Source of the DNA: Gammaproteobacteria bacterium
GTDB taxonomy: Bacteria > Pseudomonadota > Gammaproteobacteria > DSM-19610
DNA length: 11,508 bases
Assembly: GCA_030618475.1 (NCBI GenBank)
Contig: JAUXDG010000070.1
Span: 1 to 11,508, forward strand
Direction of reading: 5' to 3'
Shown: piece by piece, positions 6,616 through 11,508 of the stretch
How the letters are laid out: every line of letters begins with the position of its first letter
Numbering within the stretch: the stretch's first letter is position 1
The notes under the pieces: generated by a model
Databases searched by the model: none
The model's input: only the letters and a program-made list of their open reading frames with translations
What the model was told of the DNA's origin: nothing
Position numbers and translations under genes: made by a program

Positions 6616-6772
6616 ATCACCGTGTATTTACGTCAATTCCGCTGGATACTTCAGCTAAACATTTATAGGCTAATGGCCGATACAAAGTCTGCTGCCCTGC
6701 ACCCCGGGCGTAGCGACTTGACTACAATGTATCATATGGAACCAGGGAGCCCGAGCGCGTGCGTGCATAGCC

Positions 6773-7825
6773 ATGGCAACAGTACTCATTATTGATGACC
6801 AGGCGACCAGCCGGCACATTCTTTCGCAGATTGTTAAATCAATTGATTCCAACCTGCGCCTGGAAGCCTTCGAGGAAGCCCAGGGTGCATTGGATTGGCT
6901 GAAGCGGTCCCCGGCAGACCTTATACTCACCGATTACAAAATGCCCGGCATGGATGGCATCGAGTTTCTCCGACTGGCACGCTGCCTTCCGACGGCAAAA
7001 CATTCGCCGATTATCATGATCACTTCACACGAACAGACTGACGTTCGCCATAAGGCACTGGAGCTGGGCGCAACAGATTTTCTGAGTAAACCGATTGATC
7101 ACACCGAATGCCGGGCACGATTTCGCAATCTGCTGCAACTGCAGCAGCAACGTTTGATTATCGAAGACCGGGCCAACTGGCTGGAAGAAAAGGTCGCCGA
7201 GGCCACGCACGCTATCCGCATACGTGAACACGAAACGCTGTTGCGCCTCGCTAAGGCGGGTGAATACCGCGACGAGGAAACCGGGAATCACGTTCTCCGC
7301 ATGGCAAAATATTCATACCTGATCGCTAAGCAACTGGGGCTGGATGAAGCTGAATGCGAGACGATTGAACTGGCGGCACCGATGCACGATATCGGAAAAA
7401 TAGGTATTCCGGACCAGATACTGCTCAAACCAGGCAAATTATCGGTAGAGGAATTCGCTATCATCAAGCGACATACCCGCATCGGTTACGAAATCCTCAA
7501 AGACAGCCCGTCCAAATACCTTCAGATGGGCGCCATTATCGCGTTTGGACACCATGAAAAATTTAATGGAAGTGGTTACCCGCAAGGGTTGCGGGAAGAG
7601 GATATTCCGCTGGTGGCGCGTATTGTGGCTGTGGCTGACGTCTATGACGCGCTCTCGTCAAAGCGCTGCTACAAACGCGCCTGGTCTCACGATGAAGTCT
7701 TGAACATGCTGAATGAACAGTCCGGGCAACACTTCGACCCACGTTGTGTACAGGCATTCATCGGCCAACTCGAGGAAGTCCATACCATTCAGGCCCGCTT
7801 CACCGATGACCCGGGCAGCGCCTAG
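6773..7825 (+). CDS. RpfG-like response regulator with HD-GYP domain (c-di-GMP phosphodiesterase)
   Basis: A 350-residue cytoplasmic two-domain regulator. The receiver (residues 3–120) has acidic residues Asp8–Asp9, phospho-acceptor Asp54 in LILTDYKMPG and Lys106. A helical linker (about 120–155) leads to an HD-GYP domain (about 155–340) with His173, the metal pair His205–Asp206 in MHDIGKIGIPD, His260–His261 and the GYP triplet at 268–270 in NGSGYP. The metal and signature residues are intact, so hydrolysis of cyclic di-GMP is expected. Layout and length match RpfG, the partner of the DSF receptor RpfC; the Hpt-bearing RpfC-like kinase at 2416–4989 could phosphorylate it. Start at ATG 6773 is fixed by the receiver's first strand (VLIIDDQ), although no good ribosome binding site is close. 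It converges with alr 19 nt away. Upstream lies the long dyad-rich gap that may control it. Confidence 0.93.
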   Translation: MATVLIIDDQATSRHILSQIVKSIDSNLRLEAFEEAQGALDWLKRSPADLILTDYKMPGMDGIEFLRLARCLPTAKHSPIIMITSHEQTDVRHKALELGATDFLSKPIDHTECRARFRNLLQLQQQRLIIEDRANWLEEKVAEATHAIRIREHETLLRLAKAGEYRDEETGNHVLRMAKYSYLIAKQLGLDEAECETIELAAPMHDIGKIGIPDQILLKPGKLSVEEFAIIKRHTRIGYEILKDSPSKYLQMGAIIAFGHHEKFNGSGYPQGLREEDIPLVARIVAVADVYDALSSKRCYKRAWSHDEVLNMLNEQSGQHFDPRCVQAFIGQLEEVHTIQARFTDDPGSA

Positions 7826-7844
7826 GAGCCTGTCGGCGCGGATA

Positions 7845-8948
7845 TCAGGTGCTCTGATAGAAACGCGGCACACGCGACGTAACTCCGCACAACAGTTCAT
7901 AACTGATCGTTCCCGCGTACTGTGCGACCTTCTCAACGGGCATGCCCGCACCCCACAGCGTCACCACATCGCCTGCTTTGGCCTCCGGCTGGTTGCGCAA
8001 ATCGACACAGATCATATCCATGGAAACACGTCCCGCCAGCGTCACGGTGCTTCCATTTACCAACATTGGTGTTCCACTGCGGGCGTGGCGAGGATAGCCG
8101 TCACCATAACCGATGGCCGCCACCCCGACCGGCATATCCTCCGGACAGACCCAGTCCTGCCCGTAACCAATAGTCTCGCCTTTACGCCGCTGGTGGACCG
8201 CTATCAGGCGGGTTTCCAATGTCATCACCGGCTGTAACTCTGCCTCCAGCGCATGATCCGGCGCCATGGGCGACGCACCGTATAACATGATCCCCGGGCG
8301 TACCCATTCAAAGTGCATATCGGGCCGTGTCAGCAACGCCGCAGAATTTGCCAGAGAGCGTTCGGCAGCGCTCCCTTGAAGCGTCTCCGAAAAATGAGTG
8401 AGCTCGGTAAAGCAGGCTAACTGCGTGCTGTTGGCTGGATTATCAGGCTCGTCGGCACAGGCGAGATGCGATAACCAGCGTAAGCCGTTGGTTTTTACAT
8501 AGCGCAAGCGTTGTAAACGCTGCCACATGGCCAGTGCGGTCTGAGGAGAAAAGCCGAGCCGGTTCATACCCGTATTGACCTTCAACCAGAGATGCACCGA
8601 GGCGCCGGATTTGAATCCTTCCAGCCAGGATATCTGCTCTTCACAATGAACGACCAGCTGAAGCTGATGCGTTATAGCAAGCTCGAGTTCTTCTGCTTCA
8701 AAAATGCCTTCCAACAGAACGATATCGTGGCTGATGCCGGCTTCACGCAATTGCATGGCTTCTTCGAGACTTGCAACAGCAAAGGCGTCAGCCTTCATCA
8801 ATGCGCGGGTAACCGGTATCACGCCATGGCCATAAGCATTGGCCTTGATCACCGCCATGATACGGCTTTGCGGTGCGGCCTGGCGTGCGACGGACAGATT
8901 ATGTGTAACGGCCTGCAATTCGATACGTGCCCGAACGGGCCGCGTCAT
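7845..8948 (-). CDS. alr: Alanine racemase
   Basis: A 367-residue PLP enzyme that interconverts L- and D-alanine in the cytoplasm, supplying D-alanine for peptidoglycan. The PLP-binding lysine is Lys35 in AVIKANAYGHG, and the opposing catalytic tyrosine is Tyr262 in TIGYGQDW. The VNTGMNRLG, IMLYG and GYGDGYPR motifs of the family are present, and the length is normal. Its ATG overlaps the dnaB stop as ATGA (4 nt), so the two genes are translationally coupled, the usual dnaB–alr order in gammaproteobacteria. Nothing unusual is visible; the gene ends 19 nt from the convergent RpfG-like gene. Confidence 0.97.
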   Translation of the reverse strand: MTRPVRARIELQAVTHNLSVARQAAPQSRIMAVIKANAYGHGVIPVTRALMKADAFAVASLEEAMQLREAGISHDIVLLEGIFEAEELELAITHQLQLVVHCEEQISWLEGFKSGASVHLWLKVNTGMNRLGFSPQTALAMWQRLQRLRYVKTNGLRWLSHLACADEPDNPANSTQLACFTELTHFSETLQGSAAERSLANSAALLTRPDMHFEWVRPGIMLYGASPMAPDHALEAELQPVMTLETRLIAVHQRRKGETIGYGQDWVCPEDMPVGVAAIGYGDGYPRHARSGTPMLVNGSTVTLAGRVSMDMICVDLRNQPEAKAGDVVTLWGAGMPVEKVAQYAGTISYELLCGVTSRVPRFYQST

Positions 8949-10345
8949 GCATAATCCTCGTTGGAATAGGACTCAACAGCCGTGAAGTTCTCGAAGCGGG
9001 TATGTTTACCGAGAAAGGTCAGGCGGCGTATGCCGATCGGACCGTTGCGCTGTTTGCCGATAATAATTTCAGCCGTGCCCTTGTCCGGGCTGTCTTCGTC
9101 ATAGACTTCATCACGATAGATAAACATGATGACGTCCGCATCCTGCTCGATTGCACCGGACTCCCTTAAGTCCGACATCACCGGGCGTTTATTCGGACGT
9201 TGTTCCAGACTGCGGTTCAGCTGTGAAAGCGCCACCACCGGCACCTTGAGTTCCTTGGCCAGTGCTTTCAGCGAGCGTGAAATTTCGGAGATTTCACCGG
9301 TACGGTTTTCCTTGTGACCGGGCACCTGCATGAGCTGCAGATAGTCAATGATAATCAGCCCTAAATCGTGTTCACGTTTCAGCCGCCGGGCACGGGCGCG
9401 CAGTTCCGTTGGACTCATTGCCGGTGTATCGTCAATAAACAGGGGCGCTGCGGAAAGAATACTCACCGCTGAGGTCAGGCGTGGCCAGTCATCGTCCTCC
9501 AGCTTACCGGTGCGCACCCTGGTCTGATCAATGCGTCCCAGCGAAGACATCAGGCGCATGGCCAGCTGCTCACCGGGCATTTCCATACTGAACACGGCCA
9601 CCGGCTTGCCGTCCTTGATGGCCGCATGCTCGGCAATATTCATGGCAAACGTCGTTTTACCCATCGAAGGCCGGCCGGCGATGATGATAAGGTCCGAAGC
9701 CTGCAAACCGGCCGTCATATCGTCGATATCGGTAAAACCGGTAGATACACCGGTCAGCGGGTTATCCTGGTGAAACAGGGTATCGATGCGATCGACAGCC
9801 TTGGTCAACAGATCCTTGATGTTTTCAAATCCGGAGCCCCGCGAATTGCCCTGTTCGGCAATCTGGAATACCAGCCGTTCGGCATTATCCAGCAGCGCCG
9901 CGGTATCCCGCCCTTCGGTGAAATAAGCGCTGTTGGCAATCTCGGTTCCGATTTCAGCCAACTGCCGAAGCACCGAGTTTTCACGGACGATATTCGCGTA
10001 GGCGCGAATATTGGCGGCGCTGGGCGTGTCCTTGGCCAGTGTTCCAAGGTAGGCGAGTCCACCGACTTCGTCGAGCTGCCCCAGTGTATCGAGCGATTCT
10101 GACAGCGTAATGACGTCACACGGATCCCCGTGCTCGATCAGTCGGCCGGTGGCGATGAAGATCAGTCGGTGGTCACGTCGGTAAAAGTCCGTTTCACTGA
10201 CCAGATCGGCGACCTCGTCCCAGGCACGATTATCCAGCAACAGACCGCCCAGCAAGGATTGTTCAGCCTGCAGGGAGTGCGGGGGGACTTTTTGACGATC
10301 GCTGCTGAATTCAACCGCGTTTGCCGCTGGCACCGGTTCCGGCAT
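8945..10345 (-). CDS. dnaB: Replicative DNA helicase DnaB
   Basis: A 466-residue hexameric helicase that unwinds DNA at the replication fork. The N-terminal domain (about 20–125) begins with PHSLQAEQSLLGGLLLD; a linker leads to the RecA-like domain (about 195–455). Walker A is GRPSMGKT (224–231), Walker B is IIIDYLQLM with Asp334, and the DnaB signature SDLRESGAIEQDADVI (391–406) and KQRNGPIG (431–438) are intact. Length is typical and there is no intein. The start at 10345 is backed by GGAGGG three nucleotides upstream (10349–10354), a slightly short spacing. A candidate promoter lies at 10396–10424. It overlaps alr by 4 nt and is separated from rplI by an unusually long 410-bp repeat-rich gap, which suggests partly independent transcription. 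Confidence 0.98.
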   Translation of the reverse strand: MPEPVPAANAVEFSSDRQKVPPHSLQAEQSLLGGLLLDNRAWDEVADLVSETDFYRRDHRLIFIATGRLIEHGDPCDVITLSESLDTLGQLDEVGGLAYLGTLAKDTPSAANIRAYANIVRENSVLRQLAEIGTEIANSAYFTEGRDTAALLDNAERLVFQIAEQGNSRGSGFENIKDLLTKAVDRIDTLFHQDNPLTGVSTGFTDIDDMTAGLQASDLIIIAGRPSMGKTTFAMNIAEHAAIKDGKPVAVFSMEMPGEQLAMRLMSSLGRIDQTRVRTGKLEDDDWPRLTSAVSILSAAPLFIDDTPAMSPTELRARARRLKREHDLGLIIIDYLQLMQVPGHKENRTGEISEISRSLKALAKELKVPVVALSQLNRSLEQRPNKRPVMSDLRESGAIEQDADVIMFIYRDEVYDEDSPDKGTAEIIIGKQRNGPIGIRRLTFLGKHTRFENFTAVESYSNEDYA

Positions 10346-10395
10346 CGGCCCTCCGCTTTACTGATAATCGGAAAGAAAAAAACTTACAGGATGGA

Positions 10396-10424
10396 ATACT
10401 AAATCGCCTGAGCTGACTGCTCAA
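10396..10424 (-). promoter_or_regulatory. Candidate sigma70 promoter of dnaB–alr
   Basis: On the minus strand TTGAGC (10419–10424) and TAGTAT (10396–10401) are spaced by exactly 17 bp; each matches four of six consensus bases. A start near 10389 gives a leader of about 44 nt to the dnaB ATG. Its -35 box abuts a GC-rich hairpin at 10425–10441 that could insulate it from rplI transcription. Confidence 0.4.
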
Positions 10425-10441
10425 GCCCGCAATTTGCGGGC
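10425..10441 (-). terminator. GC-rich hairpin between rplI and dnaB, possible terminator
   Basis: GCCCGC (10425–10430) pairs with GCGGGC (10436–10441) around AATTT; the arms can be drawn as 8 bp if the loop is ignored. On the minus strand it is followed by TTGAGC, with no real T run, so termination would be weak or factor-assisted. Position between two transcription units supports the role. Confidence 0.3.
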
Positions 10442-10477
10442 CTGATAAATCCGTATCCGTTACTAACCCGGATTTCT

Positions 10478-10623
10478 CACCACAAAGGACACGAAGGATT
10501 CCAAAGATAAAGGATTTCCGTGTGTGTCCGCCGTGCTCTCAGGTAACAACGTGTTCCTTAAAAATCTTTCACGGACACGAATTAACATGATGTTCCTTTG
10601 TGACCTTCGTGCCCTTCAAGGTG
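10478..10623. repeat. Large imperfect inverted repeat with GGACACGAAGG arms
   Basis: The left arm from 10478 contains CACC, AAGGACACGAAGG and CAAAG in order. The right arm (about 10591–10623), read in reverse complement, contains CACC, AAGGGCACGAAGG and CACAAAGGAA. Inner arms also match: CGTGTGTGTCCG (10519–10530) against the reverse complement of CACGGACACG (10570–10579). The element spans about 146 bp and lies wholly in the rplI–dnaB gap. It carries no protein gene. It may be a non-coding dispersed palindromic element or a structured RNA; only a genome-wide copy count can tell. Confidence 0.55.
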
Positions 10624-10677
10624 AATTGCGTAGCAAGACAAGGTGAATCGCCGCCAGGCGAGAGAGGGTCCCCTGGG

Positions 10678-10703
10678 GAGAGGGTCCTCCAGAGGAGCCT
10701 CTC
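10678..10703. repeat. Hairpin GAGAGG…CCTCTC next to a duplicated GAGAGGGTCC
   Basis: GAGAGG (10678–10683) pairs with CCTCTC (10698–10703); an inner CTCC–AGA–GGAG stem (10687–10697) nests within it. The decamer GAGAGGGTCC occurs at 10662–10671 and again at 10678–10687. It begins about 50 nt downstream of the rplI stop on the minus strand and might act in 3'-end formation, but it has no T run. Confidence 0.4.
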
Positions 10704-10755
10704 GGAATGTCCCATTCCTCACCTTCTGCCCGGCTTCATTTGAGTCAAACAAAGC

Positions 10756-11202
10756 TTACTCCGCCTCGATGACAAGCGTTAATTCGGTATTGACGTCGGT
10801 GTGCAGGTGGAGCTGAATTCTGTACTCACCAAGCTGGCGGAAAGCCCCCTCTGGCAGTCGCACTTCGCTGCGCTCGACCTCGACACCGTCAGCAACAATG
10901 GCCGCGGCGATATCCGCGGTGCCAATGGATCCGAACAGTTTGCCCTCGTCACCGGCCTTGGCCTTGATGGTGATGATCATATCGCCAATTTTGTCACGCC
11001 GCGCCTCGGCCTCGGACAAACCATCGGCGGCGGTCTTTTCCAGCTCGGCACGGCGTGCCTCGAACGCCTTGATGTGTTCCTCGGTTGCAGGCGTTGCCTT
11101 GCCGCTGGGAATCAAGAAGTTACGTCCGTAGCCAGGCTTGACATTCACCCGATCACCGAGGTTACCCAGGTTTTCAACTTTTTCCAGCAGAATAACTTCC
11201 AT
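10756..11202 (-). CDS. rplI: 50S ribosomal protein bL9
   Basis: A 148-residue protein of standard bL9 length. It binds 23S rRNA near the L1 stalk base. The N-terminal domain begins MEVILLEKVENLGNLGDRVNVKPGYGRN-type and contains the diagnostic GYGRNFLIP (24–32); the long connecting helix rich in Glu, Ala and Arg (about 41–74) and the C-terminal RNA-binding domain (about 75–148, with KLFGSIG at 88–94) follow. An AGGG 8–9 nt upstream supports the start. It lies 38 nt downstream of the DUF2232 gene, fitting the rpsF–rpsR–DUF2232–rplI order common in gammaproteobacteria. Confidence 0.98.
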   Translation of the reverse strand: MEVILLEKVENLGNLGDRVNVKPGYGRNFLIPSGKATPATEEHIKAFEARRAELEKTAADGLSEAEARRDKIGDMIITIKAKAGDEGKLFGSIGTADIAAAIVADGVEVERSEVRLPEGAFRQLGEYRIQLHLHTDVNTELTLVIEAE

Positions 11203-11240
11203 CGTTCGACCCTACCCTATGCACACAGCTTCGATTCAAT

Positions 11241-11508
11241 TTAACTTGCTTCTGATTTTTCCGTTCTCCGGCGCAGATCCAACCAGGGATCCAGCATGCC
11301 GGTCACGGCAACCAGCATAATTACCTGCGGTAACAGGCTCATCAGTATATAAATGACAATCAGCCAGGTTCGCGCCGCTTTCAGGTTGGCCAGTGTAGCG
11401 TGAACCACCGCCAGACCCACAAACAGAAACGGCACCATAACAACCAGCGACCACTGCAACGCCAGGGCACTGACACTACCAAGCTTCAGCGCAGCGACCG
11501 CAAAGATG
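11241..11508 (-). CDS. DUF2232-type membrane protein, C-terminal part (cut by right edge)
   Basis: The frame is open from the right edge to TAA at 11241–11243, giving the last 88 residues or so. They form at least two strongly hydrophobic segments (around SLVVMVPFLFVGLAVVHA, and WLIVIYILMSLLPQVIMLVA) and end with LDPWLDLRRR and a charged tail, the typical end of DUF2232 proteins found between rpsR and rplI. The start and earlier membrane segments are outside the window. The biochemical role of the family is not established to my knowledge. The assignment rests on hydrophobicity, the end motif and position. Confidence 0.72.
   Translation of the reverse strand, partial: IFAVAALKLGSVSALALQWSLVVMVPFLFVGLAVVHATLANLKAARTWLIVIYILMSLLPQVIMLVAVTGMLDPWLDLRRRTEKSEAS

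Larger units (their letters stand above)
6149..6772. other. Long gene-free region between divergent XRE–ANTAR operon and RpfG-like gene
   Basis: About 620 bp hold no convincing protein gene on either strand. Plus-strand contents in order: a 12-bp palindrome (6324–6335), a perfect TATAAT (6347–6352), a 15-codon frame preceded by GGGGGAG (6386–6433), and an overlapping 23-codon frame (6436–6507). Dyads follow at 6426–6450, 6483–6503, 6523–6540 and 6566–6577, then a small hairpin with a T run (6591–6615) and a possible second -10 (TACAAT, 6723–6728). It must contain promoters for both flanking transcription units. The density of dyads suggests regulation at DNA or leader-RNA level. Confidence 0.6.

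Noticed and set aside
4992..7834. AGGAGCCTGT present after both the complete kinase and RpfG-like genes (near 4992 and 7824)
   Set aside because: A single shared decamer with no extended similarity; it might be an insertion remnant, but chance is as likely.
7843..7859. TATCAG–CTGATA dyad at the convergent end of the RpfG-like gene and alr
   Set aside because: A 6-bp stem without a T run that overlaps the end of alr; it could be a bidirectional terminator, but support is too thin.
9626..10102. Long plus-strand frame opposite dnaB (also 10801–11244 opposite rplI)
   Set aside because: These lie antisense to genes with complete, conserved motifs and show no recognisable protein pattern.

Overview
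The window looks like a chromosomal segment of a gammaproteobacterium of moderate GC content. The right third carries the conserved replication and ribosome block DUF2232 – rplI – dnaB – alr, all on the minus strand. The left two thirds is a dense signal-transduction region with RpfC/RpfG-type components, the family best known from diffusible-signal-factor (DSF, fatty-acid) sensing in Xanthomonas. There are no rRNA, tRNA, CRISPR or insertion-sequence genes in the window.

Left region (1–4989). A minus-strand gene cut by the left edge encodes the membrane sensor domain of an RpfC-like hybrid kinase. Divergent from it is a tightly overlapping pair: an acyl carrier protein and a ketoacyl synthase of the FabF/NodE type, recalling NodF–NodE of rhizobia, which build a special acyl chain. 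A second, complete RpfC-like hybrid kinase (membrane sensor, HisKA, HATPase, probable degenerate receiver, receiver, Hpt) follows on the plus strand. An acyl-chain-making pair between two paralogous RpfC-type sensors is the most interesting feature here: it may be a dedicated fatty-acyl signal synthesis and perception module distinct from the classical RpfF route. This is inference from gene content and order.

Middle region (5091–7825). A minus-strand operon encodes a small XRE-family DNA-binding protein followed 5 nt later by a receiver–ANTAR response regulator, a probable RNA-binding antiterminator. A gene-free stretch of about 640 bp, rich in dyads and with a perfect TATAAT box, separates it from a plus-strand RpfG-like receiver–HD-GYP protein, a probable cyclic-di-GMP phosphodiesterase and the expected phosphorelay partner of RpfC-type kinases. 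The stretch could be a long regulated leader of that gene.

Right region (7845–11508). alr overlaps dnaB by 4 nt (ATGA). A repeat-rich gap of about 410 bp separates dnaB from rplI and holds a candidate dnaB promoter and a large imperfect inverted repeat. rplI is preceded by the end of a DUF2232-type membrane protein that runs off the right edge. The RpfG-like gene and alr converge, marking the border between the signalling region and the housekeeping block.
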